Positions 16,578 to 24,597 are shown, numbered from the stretch's first letter. The stretch is DNA of 32,179 nt from Candidatus Yanofskybacteria bacterium RIFCSPHIGHO2_01_FULL_44_17 (GCA_001794195.1 MGJI01000007.1:1-32179), one strand, 5' to 3'. The notes: generated by a model not told the origin, from the letters alone. Translations and numbers: made by a program.

Positions 16578-17708
16578 TTTTTCTACAAATTCAGCGATTT
16601 GTTGTTTAAATCTTTTTGCCGAGAATTTCTCGGCTGTTTTTTTTATAATTTCCGGATTATAGTTTTGCAGATTTTGTTTTAATATTCTTGCTCCATTTGC
16701 AAGTACCTCCTCAAGCGGGTCCTCAAAGAATTCTCCATTTACGCCCGCCTGTATATATTCTAGCGCTCCGCCGCGCGCTAAAGCCAGCACTGGCTTGCCG
16801 TAGCTCATGGCTTCGATGGGTGTAATGCCAAAATCTTCTTCCTGGGGCATAATAAATGCCATGCAATTAGCATAAAATTGCCGAACTACCTCGTCAGATT
16901 GATGGCCTAATAATTTTACATTTGCTCCGGCAAGTTTTTTTAGTTTTTTAAACTCCGGCCCTCCGCCTATTATTACCAGTGGCCAGCCAAGTTTATTGAA
17001 TGCCCGAATTGCGATGTCTATATTTTTATGCTTATATAGGCGGCTAACTATAAGGAAGTAATTGTTAGGTTTTTGACTATAGATTTTAGGTAGAACTACG
17101 GGTTGATGAGTAGCGACTGACGCCAATTCTACCGGCGGATAAATAATCGTAGATTCTCGGCCGTAATATTTTTTAATGCGCTGGTGGACGTTTTCTGAAA
17201 TCGCAATAAAATGATCAACTCTAGTCGAGGCGTTACGATCCCAGATGCGCAGTAGGTGCTGCAGTATTGCGGTTAGTATTCGCGGAGTATGGCCTGACTC
17301 TTTTTTATATTCAGCGTGCCAATCCCAGAGCTGCCTGGTCGGGCTATAACAATAACAAATGTGTTTGGTTCGCGGTTTAAGTATTAAACCCTTAGAGAAA
17401 GCAACTGAAGATGAAATAACCAGATCAAACTCACTTAAGTTAATCGATTCTATGGCCATCGGCATGAGCGGTGTAAGCAATTTATGACTGCCTAAAAATT
17501 TATAAAGTCTTTGCAAATTACTCGGCCTGATAACAGCTCTCGGTAAAAACCCGTCAGTGAATTTTCTGTTGTGAAAAAGAGTATAGATCGGTGCTTCCGG
17601 GAATAGCTCATGCAACGACTTAAGAGTATTTTCCGCCCCGCCCACGCCCAAAAGCCAATCATGGACAAGAGCGATTCTGGATCGCGGGCGAGCAAATGTA
17701 TTTGACAT
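16572..17708 (-). CDS. Glycosyltransferase family 4
   Basis: IALVHDWLLGVGGAENTLKSL, YFLIVSRLYKHKNIDIAIRAF, MPQEEDFGITPIEAMSYGKPVLAL. Confidence 0.93.
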   Translation of the reverse strand: MSNTFARPRSRIALVHDWLLGVGGAENTLKSLHELFPEAPIYTLFHNRKFTDGFLPRAVIRPSNLQRLYKFLGSHKLLTPLMPMAIESINLSEFDLVISSSVAFSKGLILKPRTKHICYCYSPTRQLWDWHAEYKKESGHTPRILTAILQHLLRIWDRNASTRVDHFIAISENVHQRIKKYYGRESTIIYPPVELASVATHQPVVLPKIYSQKPNNYFLIVSRLYKHKNIDIAIRAFNKLGWPLVIIGGGPEFKKLKKLAGANVKLLGHQSDEVVRQFYANCMAFIMPQEEDFGITPIEAMSYGKPVLALARGGALEYIQAGVNGEFFEDPLEEVLANGARILKQNLQNYNPEIIKKTAEKFSAKRFKQQIAEFVEKL

Positions 17709-17730
17709 CTATTCGATTTTAATATAGTAT
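17702..17730 (+). promoter_or_regulatory. sigma70-like promoter TTGACA-N17-TAGTAT
   Basis: TTGACA 17702-17707 overlaps the start of the divergent GT4; TAGTAT 17725-17730. Confidence 0.6.
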
Positions 17731-17770
17731 ACTAATTGTGTTCTTTGACGAGTCTAATTAAGGGGTTGAC

Positions 17771-18085
17771 ATGGCTACAAAAAGAAGTAGTATGCTATTT
17801 AACGATTTCAACGAAGAGATTTTGGGTGCATTGTATTCGTGTAAAAATATAAATACGGCCCACATAATAGATATCGAGAAAGCTTGGGCGGTCATTACCG
17901 ATTATTTAAATACAAAAGAAATAATATTTTCCCGATCAGACTTGCAATCATCTCTGAAGTATTTAATTAACAACGGACCCGTACCTATTAGACTACTTTA
18001 CAATAACCCCTCGGATATCACGGTTTATCTGGACCTCGCGGCGCTGGAGTATAAAATAGGCTACCCGCACCTAGGTTCGGCCTAA
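17771..18085 (+). CDS. Hypothetical soluble protein, 104 aa
   Basis: AAGGGG SD; own promoter and terminator; no family recognised. Confidence 0.7.
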   Translation: MATKRSSMLFNDFNEEILGALYSCKNINTAHIIDIEKAWAVITDYLNTKEIIFSRSDLQSSLKYLINNGPVPIRLLYNNPSDITVYLDLAALEYKIGYPHLGSA

Positions 18086-18107
18086 AATTTAACTGATAGC
18101 CATCTTC

Positions 18108-18132
18108 AAAGCGCATAAGCGCTTTTTGTTTT
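18108..18132 (+). terminator. Intrinsic terminator AAAGCGC-ataa-GCGCTTT-TTGTTTT
   Basis: Perfect stem plus T tract. Confidence 0.85.
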
Positions 18133-18159
18133 ACGGCCGCCCGCTTAAGAGATAAACTT

Positions 18160-18349
18160 TAGTGAGCCCATTATCATTTCGAGAGTTCTGTCGAAGCCGA
18201 GCGGGCACGGTGTTGTGGTTTAATTTACGCAGAGCGAATGAAGTGAGCGGGTGGTAAATTATGCCACAACGAGCGAGGCGAGACAAAAAGTGCAGTGAAG
18301 CTTGCATCCCCGCTGGGGATGCTAAACAGAACGTCTCGAGAAATGATGA
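18160..18349. repeat. Structured dispersed repeat, copy 1 (190 bp)
   Basis: Near-identical to 22340-22521; contains GCATCCCC-gct-GGGGATGC hairpin and TTGTGGTTTAATTTAC / GTAAATTATGCCACAA arms. Confidence 0.9.
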
Positions 18350-18367
18350 GGGGCAGACAAACAAAGT

Positions 18368-19375
18368 TTATCTTTTAGCCAGAATATTCTTTTTATAAAC
18401 CTCCAAATTATCCAGCACAATGCCCGTTCCCTTGGCTACGCAAAGCAGCGGATCGTCGGCAATCCTGGCCGCTACGCCAGTAATCCTGGTAATTAAGACA
18501 TCTATATTTTTAAGAAGTGCTCCGCCGCCGGATATGACGATGCCGCGGTCCATTATATCAGAGCAAAGCTCAGGAGGTGTTTCCTGCAAGACATTTTTAA
18601 CAGTTTGTACTATCTCGCGAAGCTGTTCCTGCATGGCTTCGGTTATTTCATTTGATGACAGCTCTATTGTCTTAGGATAACCAGTTGTCAGGTCGCGTCC
18701 TCGGACATTTATTTTTTCTTCATTAGTCTGTTTAACGGCATTGGCTATGGCTATTTTAATTAACTCCGCCGTCCTTTCCCCTATTGCTAGACCGTGTTTC
18801 TTTTTAACATATTCAACAATTGCCTGATCAATTTTATTGCCTCCGACCCTAGCCGAATCCCAGCTGACTATTCCCCCAAGGCTTATAACCGCGACATCAG
18901 AGGTGCCGCCTCCAATATTTAATATAAGGTTGCCCACCGGGCTATTGATGGGCACCTTGGCCCCTATAGCCGCTAAAACGGGCTCTTTAACCAGATAGGC
19001 AGCCTTAGCCCCGGCATTTATCGTTGCCTCTATTACGGCACGACGTTCGGTGGATGTAATACCTGCCGGTACAGAAACCAAAATTTCAGGCTTGTAAAAC
19101 CCGAATCGCCCGACGGCCTTATTAATAAAATACTTGAGCATCGCCTCAGTAATACGATAATCGGCAATAACCCCGTCGCGCAGAGGTCGGGAGACCACAA
19201 TGCTGTCCGGGGCACGACCGAGCATTTCTTTGGCGTAATTACCAACGGCGATAATTTTATTGTCCAGGATTGATATGGCGACAACCGAAGGCTCATTTAT
19301 TACAAGTCCCTTGCCGGGCACAAAAACAAGCGTATTGGTTGTTCCTAGATCAATGCCGATTTTTTTTACAAACAT
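18368..19375 (-). CDS. mreB: Rod shape-determining protein MreB
   Basis: IGIDLGTTNTLVFVPGKG, SVPAGITSTERRAVIEA, NIGGGTSDVAVISLGG, GIVISGGGALL. Confidence 0.96.
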   Translation of the reverse strand: MFVKKIGIDLGTTNTLVFVPGKGLVINEPSVVAISILDNKIIAVGNYAKEMLGRAPDSIVVSRPLRDGVIADYRITEAMLKYFINKAVGRFGFYKPEILVSVPAGITSTERRAVIEATINAGAKAAYLVKEPVLAAIGAKVPINSPVGNLILNIGGGTSDVAVISLGGIVSWDSARVGGNKIDQAIVEYVKKKHGLAIGERTAELIKIAIANAVKQTNEEKINVRGRDLTTGYPKTIELSSNEITEAMQEQLREIVQTVKNVLQETPPELCSDIMDRGIVISGGGALLKNIDVLITRITGVAARIADDPLLCVAKGTGIVLDNLEVYKKNILAKR

Positions 19376-19429
19376 AGATTTGTTAATATTTTTTACTCCG
19401 AATTCGTATATTGGCGACTTATAACAGCT

Positions 19430-19457
19430 TTGACAATATTTACAAAGTGATTAGATT
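19430..19457 (+). promoter_or_regulatory. Promoter-like TTGACA-N16-TAGATT
   Basis: Hexamers read directly; supports the internal start at 19474. Confidence 0.45.
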
Positions 19458-19473
19458 AGTGCACAATAACGAG

Positions 19474-20361
19474 ATGAGGAAGAAAACAAGGCGCCTATTA
19501 TTTTTTACGGCAGTTCTACTGTTTGTTGTAATCGGTTGCGGAGCCGTGCTTTTTGCATTGGGCTATAAATATGATTTTGTTCATAATAAATTTTTAAAAA
19601 TTGGTTCTTTTGAACTTAAAACTAACGTGGCCGCAGAGGTTTATGTAAATGATGTGCTTGCCGGCGAGACTTCATTTTTATCCAATTCATTTTCAAAAAG
19701 TCGTTTGTTGCCCAGAACTTACACGGTAAGAGTTCAAAATGAAAATTATCAGTCATGGCAGAAGCTGGTAAAAGTAGAAGCCGGCTTTTTCATATATTTT
19801 CCAAGGGTTGTTCTGGTGCCTAAAAATTTCAACGAAGAAATTATCGCATCCAGCTCCATCTCGCTTATTTCTGTTAAGAGGTTTGAAACCGAAAGTGGGC
19901 TGGCAATTATCGGTAATAAGCAAAAGCTTGAATCAATAGACCTGAAGACTGGGGAAGTAAAGCCTTTCAAAGAAATCGTAAAAAAAGAGACAGCGCCACT
20001 CGTTGATTCGGACGGTTCTATTATTTCACCGGATAACACAAAAACAGCTTGGGCCAACGATCACGAGGTTTGGGTCAAGTGGCTTAAGGATTCTGATTAC
20101 CAGCCGTTTAAAAAGACGGGAGAAACTGAATTCGTAATACGTTTTTCACAAAAAGCAGACGATATGCAGTGGTACAAAGACTCAAGCCATTTGATTGTAA
20201 GCTCGGGTAGTATTTTAAAGTTTGTAGAGATTGACAAGCGTGGTGGAGTTAATATCAATGATATTTCTGCCATAAGCGGTCCGTTCTACTACGACCACGG
20301 CATCGATGCGATATTTAAGTTCGAAGGTAATAGGGTGGTCAGGATTGGCCTATCTTATTAG
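19474..20361 (+). CDS. PEGA domain-containing membrane-anchored protein
   Basis: MRKKTRRLLFFTAVLLFVVIG TM; FELKTNVAAEVYVNDVLAGETSFLS...TYTVRVQNENYQSWQKLVKVEAG PEGA motif. Confidence 0.8.
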   Translation: MRKKTRRLLFFTAVLLFVVIGCGAVLFALGYKYDFVHNKFLKIGSFELKTNVAAEVYVNDVLAGETSFLSNSFSKSRLLPRTYTVRVQNENYQSWQKLVKVEAGFFIYFPRVVLVPKNFNEEIIASSSISLISVKRFETESGLAIIGNKQKLESIDLKTGEVKPFKEIVKKETAPLVDSDGSIISPDNTKTAWANDHEVWVKWLKDSDYQPFKKTGETEFVIRFSQKADDMQWYKDSSHLIVSSGSILKFVEIDKRGGVNINDISAISGPFYYDHGIDAIFKFEGNRVVRIGLSY

Positions 20362-20436
20362 TTAGCGTTCAAAGGTTTTAAAACCATACGCCAAGTCTGC
20401 GCATCTTATATTATTATACCTTAACAAGGAGTTGCC

Positions 20437-21123
20437 ATGAAACCCAGAAGCATCATATTTGTCCGCCACGCTCAATCTATAGGTAATATAATGACACAAG
20501 ATGAACGGGCTAATTATGAAATTCCAAACCATGCCTATCCGCTTACTGACATAGGTAGGCAGCAGGCCATCCTTACTGGAAAATATCTTAAAGATGAACT
20601 AAGTCCCAAACTCCCAGATATATTTTTGACCTCCACCTTCCTCAGGACTCAGATGACGATGGATCTAATACTTAAAGAGCTGCGAGCGCCAGTAAATTTA
20701 ACCCCGATTATTGACTCGCGCCTAGATGAAAAATGGGACGGAATTTTTCACGAACTTTCCAGGGCTGACGTAGAGAGATTATACCCCGAACAGATAAAGC
20801 TGAGGAAGCTTGTGGGATATTATCACCACCGAGCGCCTGGCGGTGAGAGCTGTCCAGACGTTGAGATTAAGATAAGAAACCTTCTCTCAGATCCAATTAT
20901 CGCTGGCAAGAGGCTTTTGGCTGTTGGTCATGGCAGGTGGTTCGTTATATTCCAAAAAGTCATTCACAATTTGAGTGTTGACGAGTTTTTGCAACTCAAA
21001 GATCAGGGTTCTGAAAACTGTTCTGTCACGGAATATTTATTTGAAAATATACCCAAGTCACCAAGTGAAAGCTTTGTTCCCTGGAAGGGATATTTGGAAG
21101 AGCAAAAAACTGAACTAGCCTAA
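20437..21123 (+). CDS. Histidine phosphatase superfamily (phosphoglycerate mutase-like)
   Basis: IIFVRHAQSIGN (RHG motif), LTSTFLRTQMTMDLI, GHGRWFVIF; AAGGAG SD. Confidence 0.88.
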   Translation: MKPRSIIFVRHAQSIGNIMTQDERANYEIPNHAYPLTDIGRQQAILTGKYLKDELSPKLPDIFLTSTFLRTQMTMDLILKELRAPVNLTPIIDSRLDEKWDGIFHELSRADVERLYPEQIKLRKLVGYYHHRAPGGESCPDVEIKIRNLLSDPIIAGKRLLAVGHGRWFVIFQKVIHNLSVDEFLQLKDQGSENCSVTEYLFENIPKSPSESFVPWKGYLEEQKTELA

Positions 21124-21130
21124 ATTTTTT

Positions 21131-21152
21131 GCCGACTAATAATCGGCTTTTT
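21131..21152 (+). terminator. Intrinsic terminator GCCGA-ctaataa-TCGGC-TTTTT
   Basis: Hairpin plus T tract. Confidence 0.7.
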
Positions 21153-21154
21153 AG

Positions 21155-21183
21155 TTGACAGTTAATTTAAAAAATGCTAATCT
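21155..21183 (+). promoter_or_regulatory. sigma70-like promoter TTGACA-N17-TAATCT with TGN extension
   Basis: TTGACA 21155-21160, TGCTAATCT 21175-21183. Confidence 0.6.
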
Positions 21184-21217
21184 TTTGTTGATCTTTGACA
21201 AGAATTTGGAGGATTGG

Positions 21218-21628
21218 ATGTCGGCAAATGTGGTTTATATAATCACGGTAAGCATTGTTCTGATTATCGGTATTGCCTCGGCCTATCATTTTTTGCAAGC
21301 ATCACGTACAAAAAAAGAAATTGAAGAGCTTTACTCAATTCTGCGCGAACGTTCAGAAGAAATTGGAACAAAATTGTGCCAACTCCTGGTTGTTAATGGA
21401 TTGCAGTTTGAAAGATCGCAGCCAGAACCAGCCGTACATTCAATTATTGTAAGTAAAAACGGTTCTCCTGCGGCACGAGTATTGATAAATGTTGATCGAG
21501 GTTATACACCATTGGAAATTAGCTTTCCAAGTGGCCAAAATTATTACCGAGGCGTGTCGTTTGATAATTTGCCGCAAGCAGCTCTTGATTCAATTCTCGG
21601 TACTCTTAAAGAAGGAGGAAGAGCATGA
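21218..21628 (+). CDS. Hypothetical single-TM protein, 136 aa (first gene of three-gene operon)
   Basis: GGAGG SD before ATG 21218; TM helix VVYIITVSIVLIIGIASAYHFL. Confidence 0.7.
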   Translation: MSANVVYIITVSIVLIIGIASAYHFLQASRTKKEIEELYSILRERSEEIGTKLCQLLVVNGLQFERSQPEPAVHSIIVSKNGSPAARVLINVDRGYTPLEISFPSGQNYYRGVSFDNLPQAALDSILGTLKEGGRA

Positions 21629-22104
21629 AAATGGAAACCTTGGGATCTGGCGAGACTATACTATTAATCCCAAAACACAGCCAAGAAGAATATCCAAACG
21701 AAACCGTTCCCGTCGTTGTTTTAAAAGGCTATTCAGACAGATATAATTCCGAAGTAAAAGAGATATACAGGGGCCCGCTATTTGGTGGGAATGTTGCAAG
21801 AGTAACTGGCTGCGCCTCTGCTGGCTATCTTGCTATGGCTGTCAGAGACACGACGCCTGGAAATGTATATTCTTGGTTAACCAAAGCCATCAAATCTCAA
21901 GACCACGACGGTTTAGCCGCAAAAGCCGAAGCCATAAAAACATGTGGCTTCCAAGATGTTCACGAGGATTTAAGAAATATTTGTCAGATAGTCTTACGCA
22001 GTGGCGTTATCGCTAAGGTAAGATATAACTTTATAGATAAAATAGGGTTAAAAAGATTGGAATACTGCCTTATGACGATTGCTACTGAAGGGAGACGAGC
22101 ATGA
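21625..22104 (+). CDS. Hypothetical protein, 159 aa (second gene)
   Basis: ATGA overlap with the preceding gene; AAGGAGG SD. Confidence 0.7.
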   Translation: MKMETLGSGETILLIPKHSQEEYPNETVPVVVLKGYSDRYNSEVKEIYRGPLFGGNVARVTGCASAGYLAMAVRDTTPGNVYSWLTKAIKSQDHDGLAAKAEAIKTCGFQDVHEDLRNICQIVLRSGVIAKVRYNFIDKIGLKRLEYCLMTIATEGRRA

Positions 22105-22268
22105 CAGAAAAAACAAAAAGGCACACACTGAGGACTCTAAAACCGAGAAAGGCTAAAAAGAACATAATGGACGATGAGCCAATTATAATAGTAGTCGGCA
22201 GTCAACCAACTCTATTGGCGGTTGATAAAGAAGGCAAAACCCACCGAATTACAAAAAGATTTGTTTAA
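22101..22268 (+). CDS. Hypothetical basic protein, 55 aa (third gene; MTEKTKRHTLRTLKPRKAKKNIMDDEPIIIVVGSQPTLLAVDKEGKTHRITKRFV)
   Basis: ATGA overlap; AGGGAG SD; missed by the ORF track because of length. Confidence 0.65.
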   Translation: MTEKTKRHTLRTLKPRKAKKNIMDDEPIIIVVGSQPTLLAVDKEGKTHRITKRFV

Positions 22269-22283
22269 TAAACAAATCCTGAC

Positions 22284-22307
22284 GCCGAGGAAACTCGGCT
22301 TTTTTTT
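22284..22307 (+). terminator. Intrinsic terminator GCCGAG-gaaa-CTCGGC-TTTTTTTT
   Basis: Perfect 6-bp stem, GAAA loop, T tract. Confidence 0.85.
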
Positions 22308-22339
22308 ATGTTTTTTAATCGCAATGAGCAAAAAGATGC

Positions 22340-22521
22340 TAGTGAGCCCCTTGTCATTTCGAGAGTTCTGTCGAAGCCGAGCGGGCACGGTGTTGTGGTT
22401 TAATTTACGCAGAGCAAAACGGGTGGTAAATTATGCCACAACGAGCGAGGCGAGACAAAAAGTGCAGTGATGCTTGCATCCCCGCTGGGGATGCCAAACG
22501 GAACGTCTCGAGAAATGATGA
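22340..22521. repeat. Structured dispersed repeat, copy 2 (182 bp)
   Basis: Same orientation and order as 18160-18349; 8 nt shorter around AGAGC(GAATGAAGTGAG)CGGG. Confidence 0.9.
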
Positions 22522-22529
22522 ATGGCGAG

Positions 22530-23135
22530 CTATCTTTTGGCCCACTGCGGAGCCTTTCTGGCTTTTTTGAGACCGTATTTGCGTCTTTCCTTTTCTCGCG
22601 AATCACGAGTAAGATAGCCCGCCTTACGAAGTTTTTTTGAAAAATTAATGTCGAAAAGAGTTAATGCTCGGCTTAAACCAAGTCTAACTGCATCTGCCTG
22701 TCCATGCGCTCCCCCTCCGCTCACCTTAACCGTAGCCTTGAAACGATTAAGCGACTTTAATTTTTTTAGAGGAGCTTCGATAATGTTTTGCAACGGTATG
22801 GCCTTGAAGTATTCATAATAAGGCTTACTGTTTATAGTGATTATCGCCTTTTCTTCGGAAGGCTCTGGATCTGTTGATTTTTTGGTGTAGACACGAACTC
22901 TTGCCGTCGCTTCCTTGCGCCTGCCGACGGCTTCAAAGTACTTTTCAACCGCATCGCTAGATGCTTTTATTTCTACCGCTTGACTCGTTTCTGTTAACTC
23001 CTGAGACACTAACTCCTCCGCTGGGGTAACGGCTTGTATTATTTCTTTTGTGTCTTCAAGTTTTTTCTTAGGCTTAACTTTAGTAATCGTTGAAGCCCTC
23101 GGCTTTTTAGTTGTAGTTTTTTTTGTAACCATCAT
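22530..23135 (-). CDS. rpsI: 30S ribosomal protein S9 with long N-terminal extension
   Basis: KYFEAVGRRKEATARVRVY...GGGAHGQADAVRLGLSRAL...KKARKAPQWAKR. Confidence 0.96.
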   Translation of the reverse strand: MMVTKKTTTKKPRASTITKVKPKKKLEDTKEIIQAVTPAEELVSQELTETSQAVEIKASSDAVEKYFEAVGRRKEATARVRVYTKKSTDPEPSEEKAIITINSKPYYEYFKAIPLQNIIEAPLKKLKSLNRFKATVKVSGGGAHGQADAVRLGLSRALTLFDINFSKKLRKAGYLTRDSREKERRKYGLKKARKAPQWAKR

Positions 23136-23482
23136 TGTAGGAATTCGATAGTCGCCATTTTTGACCCGTCGCTTATACGAGACGGCAAATTAATTATTCT
23201 TGTATAGCCACCGTGTCGCTCCGGGAATCTTTCAACGATCTCATTGTGCAACTTTTTAGCATATGGGCGTCCAAGTTCCGCGGAAAGAAGTTTGAATGAT
23301 GCCAAGTTTTTATCTTTAGCCTTGGTTACTAACTTCTCAATATATGGACGAAGACTTTTGGCCTTGGCTTGGGTAGTATTTATTTTAGTGTTCAAAATTA
23401 AAGCACGCGCAAGATCACGCAATAATTCTTTGCGCTGCTTAGTTTCTCTTCCGAATTTTCTATTTTTTTTACCGTGCCTCAT
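23132..23482 (-). CDS. rplQ: 50S ribosomal protein L17
   Basis: MRHGKKNRKFGRETKQRKELLRDLARALI. Confidence 0.96.
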   Translation of the reverse strand: MRHGKKNRKFGRETKQRKELLRDLARALILNTKINTTQAKAKSLRPYIEKLVTKAKDKNLASFKLLSAELGRPYAKKLHNEIVERFPERHGGYTRIINLPSRISDGSKMATIEFLQ

Positions 23483-23821
23483 CTATTTGATTTCTAAGTT
23501 TTTTATTATCTTACTTCTAAGCTTATTCGGAGCTAGCATGCGATAAACGGCCAATAAAAGAATTTTCTTGGGGTTTTTCTCAAATTCAATTCCAAGTTTT
23601 CTTGCTTTCATACCACTGGGATAGCCGGAGTAATGATAATATATCTTTTGCTCCGCCTTCTTGCCAGTGAAGCGAAGCTTGCCTATATTACTGACTATTA
23701 CTTTTTCTTGAGGCATAACGCTGGGATTATAGCTGGGATTAGTTTTGCCACGCAAAATTACGGCAATGTTACTCGCTAATCTTCCCAAGGCTTTATCTGT
23801 TGCGTCAATTTCATGTAGCAT
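23483..23821 (-). CDS. rplM: 50S ribosomal protein L13 (short form)
   Basis: EIDATDKALGRLASNIAVILRGK...YYHYSGYPSGMKARKL...AVYRMLAPNKLRSKIIKNL. Confidence 0.95.
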   Translation of the reverse strand: MLHEIDATDKALGRLASNIAVILRGKTNPSYNPSVMPQEKVIVSNIGKLRFTGKKAEQKIYYHYSGYPSGMKARKLGIEFEKNPKKILLLAVYRMLAPNKLRSKIIKNLEIK

Positions 23822-23835
23822 GTTTATTTTTTAAA

Positions 23836-24582
23836 TTAGTCTTCTTTTTTTTTGCGAGCTTTTTTGATCTTTACCGCACTCTTTTTGTCTTGTTCTGGTA
23901 TCTGGAGTTTGTTAATTATTGAAAAATGATCAATAAGAATCTGTGAGGCATCTCGAATAGCCTCTTCCGGACTAACGCTGCCATCTGTTTCTATATCTAA
24001 TATAATCTTGTTATAATCGGTTCGCTGGCCAACTCTGATATTCTCAACATTAAAATTAACATTTTTAATCGGCGTAAAAATGCCGTCTATGGCAATTTTG
24101 CCGACGCCTAATTTTTCTTTCTGTCGTTGTTCTACGGGAACATAGCCCACCCCCTTCTCTATTGTAATCTCCATCTGCAGCTCGGTCTTTTTGGTAGTTA
24201 TCGTGGCAATATGCTGATCCGGATTAACTATCTCTGCGTCTGCGGTTACCTCGATGCTCCCTGCCGTAACGGCGCCTTCTCCCTTGGCGTTAAGAATTAA
24301 TGTAACCGGCTCATCTTTAAAGACCTTGAACCTTATTTTTTTAAGGTTAAGAATTATTTCAATCACGTCTTCAAGCACGCCACTAACTGATGAGAACTCG
24401 TGATCGACTCCGGTAATTTTGACCGAAGTAACTGCGGCTCCGCTGAGAGAAGATATTAAAACTCTTCTGAGCGTGTTACCAATAGTAACGCCATAGCCCG
24501 GATAAAGTGGGCTAATTTCAAAAACAGCCTTATTGTTATCGGTTTTTGATATGACCTTCGGTTCTGAGGGTAGCTGTATCAT
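23836..24582 (-). CDS. rpoA: RNA polymerase alpha subunit (N-terminal domains; no obvious C-terminal domain)
   Basis: PLYPGYGVTIGNTLRRVLISSLSGAAVTSVKI...VPVEQRQ; 248 aa, ends after alpha-NTD. Confidence 0.95.
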   Translation of the reverse strand: MIQLPSEPKVISKTDNNKAVFEISPLYPGYGVTIGNTLRRVLISSLSGAAVTSVKITGVDHEFSSVSGVLEDVIEIILNLKKIRFKVFKDEPVTLILNAKGEGAVTAGSIEVTADAEIVNPDQHIATITTKKTELQMEITIEKGVGYVPVEQRQKEKLGVGKIAIDGIFTPIKNVNFNVENIRVGQRTDYNKIILDIETDGSVSPEEAIRDASQILIDHFSIINKLQIPEQDKKSAVKIKKARKKKED

Positions 24583-24597
24583 TTGCGTAGGTCTTAG

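Noticed and set aside
18131-18364. 77-aa minus ORF over the structured repeat
   Set aside because: Covers repeat copy 1; composition comes from the palindromic repeat, no SD, no homologous intact ORF at copy 2. Treated as non-coding.
20370-20395. GGTTTTAAAACC palindrome upstream of the histidine phosphatase
   Set aside because: Short 12-bp palindrome; no clear -35/-10 pair could be assigned around it, too weak for a regulatory call.
22222-22606. ORFs 22222..22470(+) and 22400..22606(-) over repeat copy 2 and the rpsI end
   Set aside because: Overlap the real 55-aa gene, terminator, repeat and rpsI; best explained as chance frames.
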